The notes beneath the pieces are model-generated. The model did not search any database and was not told the DNA's origin. It saw only the letters and a program-made list of their open reading frames with translations. The translations under genes were made by a program, and so were the position numbers. Below are positions 9,238-21,200 of a stretch of DNA of 64,000 nt, piece after piece; position 1 is the first letter of the stretch; every line of letters starts with the position of its first letter. Source of the stretch: Chitinophagaceae bacterium (GTDB lineage Bacteria; Bacteroidota; Bacteroidia; Chitinophagales; Chitinophagaceae); assembly GCA_947456805.1 (NCBI GenBank), contig CANGTN010000004.1, positions 1 to 64,000 of the forward strand, read 5' to 3'.

Positions 9238-12114
9238 ATGAAACAATTCTTTTCAATTTTATTTTCTTTAATCATCACTTCATTTTCTTTTGCTCAAACG
9301 AGTGGAACCCTTAAAGGAAAACTAATAGATACAACTGCCAAGCAATCCTTAAAAGATGCTTCAATTAGTGTCCTTGATGCAAGTGATTCTACTGTAGAAG
9401 TATTTAGTCTTGCAAAATCAGATGGCAGTTTTGAATTATCAGGCATCGGCTTTGGAACGTATATTTTACAAATTAGCTTCAGCAGTTACGAACCTAAATT
9501 TCAAAAAGTTACTTTTTCAAAAACCAATCCGTTGGTAGATATTGGCACTTTATACATGAAAATTTCAGCCAATAATTTAGCTGATGTTACTGTAAAATCC
9601 TCACCTGTTCAAATCAAAGGAGATACCACCGAATTTAATGCAGGAAGCTTCAAAACAAAACCAAATGCTACTGCAGAAGATTTATTAAAAAAATTACCGG
9701 GCGTTCAGGTGGAGAAAGATGGTACGGTAAAAGCACAAGGGCAAAATGTAACAAGAGTTTTGGTAGATGGTAAAAAATTTTTTGGTGATGATCCTAAAAC
9801 TGCAACAAGAAATTTACCTACCGATGTAATCGACAAAGTACAAGTATATGATGCACAAAGCGACCAAAGTGCATTTAGTGGTTTTGATGATGGTAACAGA
9901 GAAAAAACAATAAACATCATTACAAAAAAAGATAGACGCAAAGGTTATTTTGGCAAGCTTAATGTTGGTGCTGGAGATAACGAAAGATACGCAACAAGTG
10001 CCAATTTTAATAGGTTTAATGGAAATCAACAAATTTCATTTATAGGTCAAGGAAATAATATTAATCAGCAAAACTTCTCCGTTCAAGATTTATTTGGTAC
10101 GATGAATGGTGGTGGTGGAAGAGGCGGTGGAATGTTTGGAGGTGGTGGTGGAAATGGTGGTGGCGGTATCGGTAACTTTTTAACTTCCAATCAGCCTGGT
10201 ATTGCTACTACATGGGCTGCAGGATTAAACTACAATGATGTTTGGAGTAAAAAAACAAGTGTTAGTGGCAGCTATTTTTTCAACAGTATGAATACCAATA
10301 ATGACAATGATAATTTTAAGGAAACCTTTGTTACCAATGATTCCTCTCAATACAATACAAGCACTACAAAATCAAATAATAAAAATATCAACCAACGATT
10401 CAACTTTGAAATTGACCAGAAAATTGATTCGTTTAATTCAATATTAATCCGACCAAATTTTAGCACCCAACATACAGATAATTTTAGTGAAACAAACTCA
10501 TTTCTAACCAAAGGCAAATTCACCAATCTTAGTGGCGTTCAGCAAAAAAACTCAACAATTAGTGACGGATATAATTTTAATACGAGTATCCTAATAAGAC
10601 ATAAATTCAAAAAACGTGGCCGTACAGTTTCTTTAAACCTAACGCCGGGCTTAAGTACCAGCGAATCTGATGGAACAAATGTATCATTGAATAATTTTTA
10701 CAATGGTGCAATTATTCTAAATGATACTATTAATCAAATTAATAGTACAGAAAGAAATGGTAATACTTTTAGCAGCAATTTATCTTATACTGAACCTATA
10801 GGTAAAAAGGGTCAAGTAGAACTCACCTACAACTACAACTACAGTAAAAATAATTCTGATCAACAAACTTATCGTTACAACAAAACAACAAATGCATTTG
10901 ATATTATTGTTTTGAATTTGACCAACAAATTCGAGAATACCAATATTTCAAACAGGTTTGGTGCAAGCTACAGAGAGCAAGTAAATAAAGACTTAAGCTA
11001 TACGCTTGGAATGGGTGTTCAGTTTGCTGATCTCACAAGTAACAATCAAACCAAGAATACGAATTTGACCAATAGCTTTATAAACTATTTTCCAAATGTG
11101 CAAATTCAATATAGTAAAAACAGAACAAAAAACCTAAGACTAAATTATCGTGGAAGAACGAATGCACCATCAATTTCACAATTGCAAGACGTAGTAGACA
11201 ATAGCAATCAGCTAAATATCAGAACCGGTAATACTGCATTACAGCAAGAGTTCAGTCATAGCTTTAGTTTATTTTATACCAAGTTTGATATCATAACTTT
11301 CAAAAATTTTGTAGTAAGTCTGAATGGTAGTTTCACACAAAATAAAATAGGAAATAATGTTACCCAAAACACTACGAATCTTCCAATTCTTGTGGATGGC
11401 ATAAGCTTAATCCCCGGAGCTCAATACAGCAAGCCGATAAATATCAATGGCGCAATGAATGTAACAGGATTTGTAAACTATGGTTTCCCAACTAAGAGAC
11501 CAAAAGGAAATGTGAACTTTACCAGTACTGTTGTTTATACTAAGGATGTAAACTTATTTAATAATGTAAAAAATTATAATGACAATTATATTTTAGGCGA
11601 ACGCATTAGTTACAACTTCAATATCAAAGACAAATTTGATTTGAATTTTTCAAGTACATCTTCATATACGATTGCAACCTACACTCTAAGCCCACAAAAC
11701 AATGGTAATTTCTTTACACAAATATTTTCTGCCGAGCCTACATATTCTTCAAAAAATGGTTGGATTATCGGAAGTGATTTTGACCTTACCATGAACCGTG
11801 GACAAAGCAGTGGGTTTAATCAAACTATTCCATTATGGAATGCAAGTATATCCAAAGCAATCTTTAAGAAAAAAGATGGTGAGTTGAAGTTGAGTGTTTT
11901 CGATTTATTAAATGAAAATAAAAGTATTACGCGTACAGTGGAACAAAACTATATTCAGGATACACGAACTCAAGTTTTAACTAGATACTTTATGTTGTCA
12001 TTCACATATAACCTCCGCAAGTTTGCGGGTAAAGGGCAACAACAAATGCCACCAATGATGAAAGGAATGTTTAGAAGAGATGGGCAACCAAGAATGAGAA
12101 TGGGTGGGTTTTAA
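9238..12114 (+). CDS. TonB-dependent receptor-like outer membrane beta-barrel protein with N-terminal carboxypeptidase-regulatory-like domain
   Basis: Signal peptide MKQFFSILFSLIITSFSFAQ, TSGTLKGKLIDTTAKQSLKDASISVLD domain, plug-like DLLKKLPGVQVEKDGTVKAQGQNVTRVLVDGKKFFGDDP; ORF track starts at 9217, ATG at 9238 preferred. Confidence 0.9.
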   Translation: MKQFFSILFSLIITSFSFAQTSGTLKGKLIDTTAKQSLKDASISVLDASDSTVEVFSLAKSDGSFELSGIGFGTYILQISFSSYEPKFQKVTFSKTNPLVDIGTLYMKISANNLADVTVKSSPVQIKGDTTEFNAGSFKTKPNATAEDLLKKLPGVQVEKDGTVKAQGQNVTRVLVDGKKFFGDDPKTATRNLPTDVIDKVQVYDAQSDQSAFSGFDDGNREKTINIITKKDRRKGYFGKLNVGAGDNERYATSANFNRFNGNQQISFIGQGNNINQQNFSVQDLFGTMNGGGGRGGGMFGGGGGNGGGGIGNFLTSNQPGIATTWAAGLNYNDVWSKKTSVSGSYFFNSMNTNNDNDNFKETFVTNDSSQYNTSTTKSNNKNINQRFNFEIDQKIDSFNSILIRPNFSTQHTDNFSETNSFLTKGKFTNLSGVQQKNSTISDGYNFNTSILIRHKFKKRGRTVSLNLTPGLSTSESDGTNVSLNNFYNGAIILNDTINQINSTERNGNTFSSNLSYTEPIGKKGQVELTYNYNYSKNNSDQQTYRYNKTTNAFDIIVLNLTNKFENTNISNRFGASYREQVNKDLSYTLGMGVQFADLTSNNQTKNTNLTNSFINYFPNVQIQYSKNRTKNLRLNYRGRTNAPSISQLQDVVDNSNQLNIRTGNTALQQEFSHSFSLFYTKFDIITFKNFVVSLNGSFTQNKIGNNVTQNTTNLPILVDGISLIPGAQYSKPININGAMNVTGFVNYGFPTKRPKGNVNFTSTVVYTKDVNLFNNVKNYNDNYILGERISYNFNIKDKFDLNFSSTSSYTIATYTLSPQNNGNFFTQIFSAEPTYSSKNGWIIGSDFDLTMNRGQSSGFNQTIPLWNASISKAIFKKKDGELKLSVFDLLNENKSITRTVEQNYIQDTRTQVLTRYFMLSFTYNLRKFAGKGQQQMPPMMKGMFRRDGQPRMRMGGF

Positions 12115-12162
12115 GTTGTAAGTTATAAGCTGTAGGTATTAAGTTTACACAGAACTAAATAT

Positions 12163-12201
12163 AAAATTCCAAAGATGAATAATGTCTTTGGAATTTTTTT
12201 T
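12163..12201 (+). terminator. Intrinsic terminator hairpin after the TonB-like receptor gene
   Basis: aaaattccaaaga / tctttggaatttt 13-bp inverted repeat (12163-12175 / 12185-12197) running into a T tract. Confidence 0.85.
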
Positions 12202-12271
12202 AGTATAATTATTTGACTACAAATTTTTTATGAATAGGGAAGCTTTTAGTTTTTAAATTGTAATACAAAAC

Positions 12272-13672
12272 TTACTTAATTAGCACAACCTTTTGTACAT
12301 AGCTTTCACCATTTGATGTCAGCTTCACCATGAAAGTACCTCTAGATAAGGCTTTTGTAGCAATATCAATAATTCCATTGTTAGATTGATAATTAGAATG
12401 AATTACAATTCTGCCTGCCAAATCACTCACTTCTACTGCAATTATATCATTGTTGTTATTATTCAATTGCACATGAATAAAATCAGATGCAGGATTTGGA
12501 TAAATATTGAATTTTGTATGGAGAGGAATGTGTAAAGTAAAAATTTCACTATAACTGTATCTTCCGTCATTATCAACTTTTCTAATGCGGTAATAAACCC
12601 TTTTACCTTTATTATTTTCTACAAAATCTGTAACTGAATAATTACGGCTGTTTGTTGCTTTAATTGAAGTAATAAAATTAAAATCAGCACCATTAAAGCT
12701 TTTTTCAATTTCATAGCGGTTTACATTGATTTCATTTTCTACTTCCCATTTTAAAACAATTTTATTACTACTTAATTTCCCCGAAAAAGAAACAATATTT
12801 ACTGGCAATGCTGCAAGTCCGGGGCATAAATTATTCCAAATTCTATTTACATATTGCGGACTATCAATAAAAGGATTTCTATTACCCTGAAAGCTATATG
12901 CACCATTGTTTCTATCTTTTTCTTTCTGACTTACTGGATCTAAATTGTGCCATTTCAACATCAATTTTAAATAATTAATTTTAACTGAAGGAAAAGTATT
13001 GTTGTCAAAAGCTTGTGCTGCATCTGCATTGGCAGACCAAGTAGGTATATCGTCTTGATAACGTGTAACGAAATATAAAAATGCTCTTGCAACATCTCCT
13101 TTGAAAGAATCAATCGGCTCAAATACAGACCCTGTAAGACCTGCAAAAGAAGAACTCCCTAGTTTACTTCCATTCAAACTAGTATATGATGGAGAAGCTA
13201 CCTCTCCATAAATGAAATTTGCTCTTTTCCCATTTACATACCCATCTGTTGGAAATATAAATAAATAGTCAGTAGCTGTGCCTGCAGTACTTGTATTACC
13301 ATTAAACCAGCTTACTGGTACACTATGTTCTCTATTATAACAATCTGCTTCGCTATTGTATGTTCCGCATTGATTAGTTGTTGGCGTAAATTGATAAGGA
13401 TCAACACTACCCGGTTTTGCAGAGTAGATATCATAAATTACATTTATAGAGCCTGTTCCAATTGTTCTAGGTTTAATATCTGTTAAAGGATATTGTGTCC
13501 ACAAAGCACCATAAGTTTGAACATTATGCCCATTTGTAATAATACTTTTCAATGCAGTTTTTAATGCGGCACAAGTATTGTTACCTACACTATTATAATA
13601 ACCGGAAGGGGCTTGTGCATTTGCATGCCATACATTAATCACAAAAGCTACTACACATAAAAAAATTTTCAT
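12272..13672 (-). CDS. Secreted endonuclease I family nuclease with T9SS type A sorting domain
   Basis: YDIYSAKPGSVDPYQF..., EHSVPVSWFNG, TDYLFIFPTDGYVNGKRANFIYG (endonuclease I / NucM type); C-terminus FNIYPNPASDFIHVQL...LSRGTFMVKLTSNGESYVQKVVLIK is a T9SS C-terminal domain. Confidence 0.9.
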   Translation of the reverse strand: MKIFLCVVAFVINVWHANAQAPSGYYNSVGNNTCAALKTALKSIITNGHNVQTYGALWTQYPLTDIKPRTIGTGSINVIYDIYSAKPGSVDPYQFTPTTNQCGTYNSEADCYNREHSVPVSWFNGNTSTAGTATDYLFIFPTDGYVNGKRANFIYGEVASPSYTSLNGSKLGSSSFAGLTGSVFEPIDSFKGDVARAFLYFVTRYQDDIPTWSANADAAQAFDNNTFPSVKINYLKLMLKWHNLDPVSQKEKDRNNGAYSFQGNRNPFIDSPQYVNRIWNNLCPGLAALPVNIVSFSGKLSSNKIVLKWEVENEINVNRYEIEKSFNGADFNFITSIKATNSRNYSVTDFVENNKGKRVYYRIRKVDNDGRYSYSEIFTLHIPLHTKFNIYPNPASDFIHVQLNNNNNDIIAVEVSDLAGRIVIHSNYQSNNGIIDIATKALSRGTFMVKLTSNGESYVQKVVLIK

Positions 13673-13741
13673 ACAATCATTTTCAGGCGTTGAAATTATG
13701 AAATAAACTACAGTTTTTATTAGTATTCTTAAAAGAGAAAA

Positions 13742-14938
13742 CTAACCCCGCAAAATATTTTGAACTTTCAATTTCAAAGACATAGGTTTATGGTTGCGAA
13801 TAATAAATACTTTCAGCCTTTTGCCTGCATTTTGTAATGCAGTTTTATACGATTGAATGTTATTAGAAAAATCATTGTCAATACCAATCAATATATCTCC
13901 ATTCTTAAACCCTGCCTTGTCACCCGGTGAGTCTTTAATAATGTCAACCACTTGTATTACATTATCAATTAAATAAACTCCTAAGCCTGTATAAGAGAAA
14001 TCAAAATTTTCCGAAAATTTGTTATTGGGTTTCAGATAAAATGTTTGTTCAGGATAATTCAATATTGCGTTAAACCGCTTCAATAAATCATTACCAATCA
14101 AACCACAACTCTGAGGATAAGAGGTTATGTTGTAAGCATCTTTAAAAATAAAAACAGGCACTTTTCTAAATTTATATGGGCCAACGGAAACACTTTTTAT
14201 AACAGTCAATTCCATCTCTTTTTTACCTCCAAATCCTTCTGCCTGCGTAATAAATTTTTTCTTTTTCTTTTTTAACAAACTACTATCATCAAGAAAATCT
14301 TCGTTAAATAAAAAACACAACCCTGCACCGGTATCAAAAATAAATCTGCTCATTATTGATTTCGCATCCGCTACTTGAAAAACGGATAAAACCAATGAAT
14401 TAAAAAAAGGCTTCATCATATATCCACCTTTTGGATATCTAAAAAGACCTGGTAAAAATATTTCCAATTCTTGCCTGTCATAATTAATCGCTACAATATA
14501 TCTGCTTAAAAAGCTATAACCAATAATACCATCAATCTTTACACCATAAACACTGGTAAGCAAGTCATAATTATTGATGTGAAAGTTTAAACTATCTACT
14601 TTCAACCCAGTAAAATTTAGTGAATGATTATTTGTATAAGGCACTTTTTTTATCCCTGCAATACCTTTTATAGTTTTATCAGAATTTTCTTTTGTAAGCT
14701 GTAATTCTTCAACGGTTGAAGAATCTAAAGAAATGCCACCACTTCCTGTATCTAAAATAAAATTTAAAGTATCTTTTGAATCGTCAATCGTACTTCTTAC
14801 TAAGATGATACCTCCATTTAATTGTATAAATGGAATCTTTGTAATGAAAGTAGCGGCAGATTGCACTGAAGTTTCTTGTGCTGTTGAATCAAGACAACAG
14901 AAAAATGTAATCACAATAAAAACAAAATTTTTTTTCAT
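13742..14938 (-). CDS. Retropepsin-like aspartyl protease with C-terminal PDZ domain
   Basis: Two DTG motifs (NFILDTGSGGISLDSS and RFIFDTGAGLCFLFN) plus PDZ-like IKDSPGDKAGFKNGDILIGID; N-terminal signal peptide. Confidence 0.87.
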   Translation of the reverse strand: MKKNFVFIVITFFCCLDSTAQETSVQSAATFITKIPFIQLNGGIILVRSTIDDSKDTLNFILDTGSGGISLDSSTVEELQLTKENSDKTIKGIAGIKKVPYTNNHSLNFTGLKVDSLNFHINNYDLLTSVYGVKIDGIIGYSFLSRYIVAINYDRQELEIFLPGLFRYPKGGYMMKPFFNSLVLSVFQVADAKSIMSRFIFDTGAGLCFLFNEDFLDDSSLLKKKKKKFITQAEGFGGKKEMELTVIKSVSVGPYKFRKVPVFIFKDAYNITSYPQSCGLIGNDLLKRFNAILNYPEQTFYLKPNNKFSENFDFSYTGLGVYLIDNVIQVVDIIKDSPGDKAGFKNGDILIGIDNDFSNNIQSYKTALQNAGKRLKVFIIRNHKPMSLKLKVQNILRG

Positions 14939-15031
14939 ACAACTCTCTTAACCGCAAATGAATTTACAACAAAGAATAACAACTTGCAAACCTTACAGCC
15001 CTAACTTTGTTATGATTAAAAAGGAAAGCAC

Positions 15032-16156
15032 ATGCAGTTAGCAGATTTGTACAAGAAAGCCCTAGCATTTGAATTTTTAAGTGTTCAAGAAGGAATGTTT
15101 TTATTTGAAAAGGCCCCATTAACCGAATTAATGGCAGTTGCAAATGAGATGAAAAAACACCATGTACCTCATGGAAAAGTTACCTGGCAAATTGATAGAA
15201 ATGTAAATACCACCAATGTATGTATTGCAAATTGTAAGTTCTGTAATTTTTTCAGAATACCCGGACATGCAGATGCATACATTACAGACATGGCCACTTA
15301 CAGAAAAAAAATTGAGGAAACATTGCGTTGGGGTGGTGATCAGTTGTTGTTACAAGGCGGTCATCATCCTGAATTAGGACTAGATTTTTATACCAATATT
15401 TTCCGTGCAATAAAACAAGAATATCCTACCATCAAATTACATGCATTAGGACCACCGGAAATTGCACACATCACCAAATTAGAGAAAAGCACACACCATG
15501 AAGTACTGAAATCCCTGCAGGAAGCAGGTTTGGACAGCTTACCTGGTGCTGGTGCTGAAATATTAACAGACAGAGTAAGACGATTAATAAGCAAAGGAAA
15601 ATGTGGATCAGACGAATGGTTGGCAGTAATGCATGAAGCGCATAAATTAAATATTACTACAAGTGCTACAATGATGTTTGGTCATGTTGAAACTTTAGAA
15701 GAAAGATTTATTCACCTAACAAGAATACGTGAAGTACAAGCAATGAAACCTGCTGATGCAAAAGGTTTTCTGGCATTTATCCCTTGGACTTTTCAGGATG
15801 TAGATACTTTATTGGCAAAAATAAGAGGCGTACAAAACTTAACCACCGCAGAGGAATATATCAGAATGATTGCTATCAGCAGAATCATGTTACCTAATAT
15901 TAAAAACATACAGGCAAGTTGGTTAACTGTTGGTAAACAAACTGCACAAATTTGTTTGAATGCCGGCGCCAATGATTTTGGAAGTATTATGCTCGAAGAA
16001 AATGTAGTAAGTGCAGCAGGAGCTCCTCATCGGTTTACTTATAAGAGTATTCAGGATGCAATCAAAGAAGGGGGCTATGAACCACAACTTAGAAACCAAC
16101 AATACGAATGGAGAACAATTCCTGAAACAATCGAAGAACAGGTTATTGATTATTAG
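15032..16156 (+). CDS. mqnC: Radical SAM cyclic dehypoxanthinyl futalosine synthase (menaquinone biosynthesis)
   Basis: TTNVCIANCKFCNFFR radical SAM CxxxCxxC motif; LLLQGGHHPELGLDFY, IPWTFQDVDTLL, VGKQTAQICLNAGANDFGSIMLEENVVSAAGA typical of MqnC. Confidence 0.92.
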   Translation: MQLADLYKKALAFEFLSVQEGMFLFEKAPLTELMAVANEMKKHHVPHGKVTWQIDRNVNTTNVCIANCKFCNFFRIPGHADAYITDMATYRKKIEETLRWGGDQLLLQGGHHPELGLDFYTNIFRAIKQEYPTIKLHALGPPEIAHITKLEKSTHHEVLKSLQEAGLDSLPGAGAEILTDRVRRLISKGKCGSDEWLAVMHEAHKLNITTSATMMFGHVETLEERFIHLTRIREVQAMKPADAKGFLAFIPWTFQDVDTLLAKIRGVQNLTTAEEYIRMIAISRIMLPNIKNIQASWLTVGKQTAQICLNAGANDFGSIMLEENVVSAAGAPHRFTYKSIQDAIKEGGYEPQLRNQQYEWRTIPETIEEQVIDY

Positions 16157-16194
16157 AAAACGTAAAGCATTCCTTTGTTATTTATCTTTACAAT

Positions 16195-16935
16195 GTGCAA
16201 ACTCATAAAACCAAAGGTATTGTTTTGCGTACTGTAAAGTATGGCGAAACAAGTATCATTACTTCTATATACACTGAATTATTTGGGGTACAGAGTTATA
16301 TTGTAAAAGGCGTCAGACAATCTTCAAAAAAATCTCAGGGCAAAGGAAACTACTTTCAACCGGCGGCTATTTTAGAGATGGAAGTCTACCACAATGAATT
16401 AAAAAATCTTCAATTCATTAAAGAATTTCAATGGGCTTTTTTGCACAATACTATATTTTTTGACGTAACACGAAATGCAGTTGCGATGTATATTATTGAA
16501 TTATTGCAACATAGTTTAAAGCAACCGGAAGCAAACCCAGAATTGTATTATTTGATAGAAGATACTTTGAAGCAAACAGATACAGGCTCCAATACCTTGG
16601 TAAGTAACATTCCCTTATATTTTACTTTGCATCTTAGTGGTGAATTGGGTTTTAAAATGCAAGGTGATTATTCAACCACAACACCCATTCTTGATTTACA
16701 AGAAGGAAACTTTGTTACAGAACAACCGCTGCATCCTTATTTCATTGAAGGTACTTTGGCCGAAACAATTTCAAAAATCAACCATATTCAATTTTATAAC
16801 GATCTTGAAAATATAAAATTAAACAGAGATATCAGAAGGAGTTTATTAATGTATTTGCAACAATATATTGCTTTACATATACAAGATTTTGGTGAAATGA
16901 AAAGCATGATTGTGCTGCAGGAAATATTCGGTTAA
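16195..16935 (+). CDS. recO: DNA repair protein RecO
   Basis: 246 aa; [42 protein letters not shown]-terminal OB-fold motif; GTG start. Confidence 0.93.
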   Translation: MQTHKTKGIVLRTVKYGETSIITSIYTELFGVQSYIVKGVRQSSKKSQGKGNYFQPAAILEMEVYHNELKNLQFIKEFQWAFLHNTIFFDVTRNAVAMYIIELLQHSLKQPEANPELYYLIEDTLKQTDTGSNTLVSNIPLYFTLHLSGELGFKMQGDYSTTTPILDLQEGNFVTEQPLHPYFIEGTLAETISKINHIQFYNDLENIKLNRDIRRSLLMYLQQYIALHIQDFGEMKSMIVLQEIFG

Positions 16936-18119
16936 AGTAACCGCTTTGCTGAATTTAAACCTTTATCTATAAGAACAACACCTGGGGTTTTTCCTTTTTC
17001 AAAACTACCTAACACTTGTTCTAGTTGTAATGCTACAGCGCCATTGATAGTTGCCCATTGTAATATTTCACTTAATGGGATAGAAGGAAAATGTTGTTTA
17101 ATCATTTTCATTTCTGCTACAATACTTAATGTATCATTACTTGCCAAACTATCTGTACCTAACACTATTGTACATTGATTTTTACGCAATAATTCTACTG
17201 GTGGCAAAGCATTTTCAATGTATAAATTAGCATTGATACAAATACACCAAAACGAAGAATTCATTTCCTTTTTTACAAAAGAAATATCTGTTTCATTTGT
17301 AAAAGTATTATGTACCAAAATTAAATTTTGCGCATTTGTTGTATGTTGTAAATAAGATTGAATACTACTTTTTCCGGTCGGACTAAAAAATGAATTATTC
17401 ACTCCCAACCGCTCATATAGTCTAACAAAATCGCCTTCCCCATTTTCAAAGAAATGATTTTCAAATGAAGTTTCCTGGTTGTGAATGGTGATGGTTTGTT
17501 GACTAAAATTTGGCTTTAAATATTCCCACAATAGATTGGAAACTGAATATGGTGCATGTGGTACAATTGAACCGGAATGAGATCCTTTTGAAAGCTGATT
17601 AAAAACATCATAATTGGATTGAGCTGTTTGGTAGCGTGTTTTTGCAATATCCGGATGCCAGCCACTTACTTCAATAAAATTATAATATTTCAATCGATGC
17701 AATTGCTTTTGTGGCAAAGTAAAAGTAGTGTTGCAAATATCTCCTACAGCAACAATTCCATCTTCTATCATTTCTGTTTCAGCATCTTGAATGCTCTGCG
17801 GAATCAAGTCTTCAGCGAAATGTCTTTTGCTTAAAATATCTAAAATAAAATCTACTAATCCACTTTTCTGTGGTATCAACCCCTTCATATGGCTCAGTTC
17901 CAAATGACAATGTGCATTAATCAAACCAGGAGAAAGAATGCCATTAAAAAATTGTACCTCATCACCCGCTTCGTTTACATCTACAATATTTTCAATAGTT
18001 CCGGTTTCATCTGTAATCAACACAAAATTCTCGGGCAACATTTTATTGCCCGTAAATAATTGATCAGCCTGAAACTTTTTATACTTCATAAAAAATAAAT
18101 TCATTTTATAAAGACTCAT
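16932..18119 (-). CDS. Amidohydrolase family protein, possibly an aminodeoxyfutalosine-deaminase-like enzyme
   Basis: [22 protein letters not shown] metal-binding motif, [29 protein letters not shown]; convergent with recO. Confidence 0.8.
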   Translation of the reverse strand: MSLYKMNLFFMKYKKFQADQLFTGNKMLPENFVLITDETGTIENIVDVNEAGDEVQFFNGILSPGLINAHCHLELSHMKGLIPQKSGLVDFILDILSKRHFAEDLIPQSIQDAETEMIEDGIVAVGDICNTTFTLPQKQLHRLKYYNFIEVSGWHPDIAKTRYQTAQSNYDVFNQLSKGSHSGSIVPHAPYSVSNLLWEYLKPNFSQQTITIHNQETSFENHFFENGEGDFVRLYERLGVNNSFFSPTGKSSIQSYLQHTTNAQNLILVHNTFTNETDISFVKKEMNSSFWCICINANLYIENALPPVELLRKNQCTIVLGTDSLASNDTLSIVAEMKMIKQHFPSIPLSEILQWATINGAVALQLEQVLGSFEKGKTPGVVLIDKGLNSAKRLL

Positions 18120-18203
18120 TGAGAATTGAAAAGAATGAAATCCTTCTCAGACTTACTTTTCAGGCTAATATTTTTTCGAAAAGATTAAGTTGAATTACAA
18201 TTA

Positions 18204-21200
18204 TTAAAAATCTAACCCAATACCAAAATATAAAAGTGGTTTGCCTCTAAATATTCCTTTCATTTCCCAGGCACAATCTAGCTTCATAAAATAGCCCAGT
18301 AATGTACTTCTTGCACCAAAGCCATAACCACCTACAAAAGGACCGATACCACCTGCTTTAATATTTACAGTCACAGTTCCATTTGCATCGGGATAAGAAG
18401 AGTAAGGTCTTTGAATTCCATTAAACTTTCCATTCCATGCAGTACCCAAATCAATGAATTGTGTCAACTGAAAATTACGTAAAAATGCATTGTTGATTGG
18501 TCTTTGTAAAAGAGTTGAAAACACAGGGAAACGCAATTCGCTATTGAATACAAATGCATTATTACCATTGGCTACATTTTGATTAAACCCACGCATATTC
18601 ATTGCTAAACTTTGAAACGCATAAGTGGCATCTTGCGCAGGTCTGTTCACGTTATTAAACTTAGGATTAACCCATCCATCTACACCACCTAAAAAATAAA
18701 TTATTTTTTGGTCACCCCAGCTAAAATCACCAGCGGCTCTTGTTGCCCAAATAAAGTTTCTATATATTTCTACATAATTTCTAGCATCAAATCCAAAATT
18801 AAAATTGAAATTTTTAGAAACGCCCTCACTCATTGGCAAATTAAAATCCATGTAAAATTTATATCGCAATCCTTTCCAAATATTTTGTGCAGGATTGATA
18901 CTATTGTCATAAACATATTCCAATCTTGCCAATGCATATTTTGTTAATGTATCATTAACAGGTAATGAAGATAAATCTTCGGCTTTTAAAACACCTCTGT
19001 CTGTTCGATAACCAAGTGTTGTTCTTAAACTTTTTGTTTCGTCAAAAGGATAGGAAACATTTGCTTGATATAAATTAGTGTATAAAGTATTGGCATAACC
19101 ATTGGCTGGAAAGAAATTAGAAATAGTACTTCTGTAGTAGGTTAATCCCCAGTCTAATCTTCTCTTCACATTTTGAAAGGAGAAAAAAGCATCTTTGTCT
19201 TTCAAACTAGAAGCACCCAAACGCAAGCCACCAACAAATTTGATGTCTTCCATTAAATCACTTACGCCAACTCTGAAACTCCAATTTAAATCATTGCCAT
19301 TATTGAGTTGTATTGGTCCCTGACCTCCACCGTATAATTGATAACGGTTTACCAAAATATTATTGGTTACACCAGCTAAAATATAATCTGTGCTAAACTT
19401 ATACTTGTAGTTGAATAATTTAAGTTTATTAATCATTGCAACTTTCTCTTCCTGAATTGCAGTATTATCAGGCACTACTGCAAATGTAGTATCAGCTTCA
19501 AACTCAGATTGAAAAACATTTTTCTTTTGCAACTTTATTGTATCAATTGGAGCGATAATTGTTTCAGGCTTTCCATATTTAAAACTTGTGGGTTTACCTT
19601 CAGTTTGTTTTACAATACCTCTAACTGATTTCATATAATTGGTAAGAGCTGGATTGACATTGCGTTTGTTTAAAGCTGCATCATCTACTTTTAATTTGTA
19701 TAAATATTTATAATCTCCTTCTCTTCTTACTTCACTTACCAATCCATTATTTCCTGCAATTTTGGTTTCTAATAATGAACTTTGGTAATTTGTAATTGGG
19801 AATGTATAAGTAGAATCTTTATACACCTGAAAATAACTTATACTATCCGGTTCTTGTTTGCGCCATGCAATTAATGTACTGTCTAACTCTTTAGCAGTCG
19901 GGTTTCGAAGCAATTCATCTCCAACGTAATACAATGAATCTAAGCCTGTACGTTGTGTACTAAAGAAACCTGCATACCTATTGCCAATTCCATTCTCATC
20001 AGCAACAAACGTAAAATGATTAACATTGTAAGGCATCGGAAAGGAAGCATTACCATATTTTAAATTACTTAGTTGTGTAATTTGTTTGGTGGCAGTTTTG
20101 TTTAAAATATCTACTAAAAAAATATTGTATCGGTAACTGCTTGGCAATACCGTATCATTACTAGGGGCATTTGCAGAAGGTCGATTGGAGGAGAAAATAA
20201 TACCCGAACGATTAGGAAATGAAACAAATGTTGGATTGATATCATCATAAATATCATTGGTAATTTGTTCCGATGAATTCTGTTCAATTTTATAAATGAA
20301 GATATCCGTATGTCCGTTTTTTACAGCACTCAAAACAACAGTATTTTCATCTAACATGAAAGACGCATCCAATATCTGATCAAATCCTTCTATAGTTTGT
20401 TTGAAACGCTTGTACTTAGCTACATAATCGTACACAAACATTTTTATTTTACCCATTTCAGAATAAATAACCAAAAGCCTTGTTCCTTTGCCATCCCAAG
20501 CCATTACAGGATAATTAGGATTTTGATCTCCTTCCATCACTTTCACACCTCTGGATAAAAGTGTTTTTAAATCATAAAAGTTTTCGTTAATCTTCACACT
20601 ATAAACTCCTTTCCTAAATTCTACCATAGCATAGGTATTATTTTTTGGATTTGGATTTACTTGAAAGTTGTAATAATTATTTTTACTGACATCTTCAGAA
20701 ATAGTCAATTTTCCTTTAGGTGCATTCTTTCTTTTTTTGATGTCTTCATAGTATTTGTTTTGTTCAAATTCCATAAAGTCTGCTAGTACTTCTTTGAATT
20801 TTTTCTTACAAATTTTTAAAGATGCATTGTTGAGATTTTTGTAAATACGTGCCAAGTATAAAAAATAAGTAACATTGTCCTTTTTATATTTTTCAGCAAT
20901 ATAATTCCAAAAAGATTGCCCTGCTAAAGTTGGTTTGGCAAATGCAAAATGATAAAAGTTTTTATATTCTCCTCCCAATATTGCGCTCTTTAATTCATCA
21001 TCTCTTTGTGTACTCCAAGGCTCTGCAGCATAAGCTATATAACCGTCTGTGAGCCACTTTGGCAAATCAAGCAACGCCTGATTACTTGCAAATTCTCCAA
21101 TATCATCACCAAACAATAAATTATCTGTAAGTACCCTTGCTATTCCTTCTCTTATCTGATTTTTGAGGTGTGTATGATTGCCATCAAAATATACCACAAT

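Noticed and set aside
10105-10185. Gly-rich low-complexity stretch in the TonB-like receptor
   Set aside because: Common in this receptor family; not evidence of a repeat-based system.
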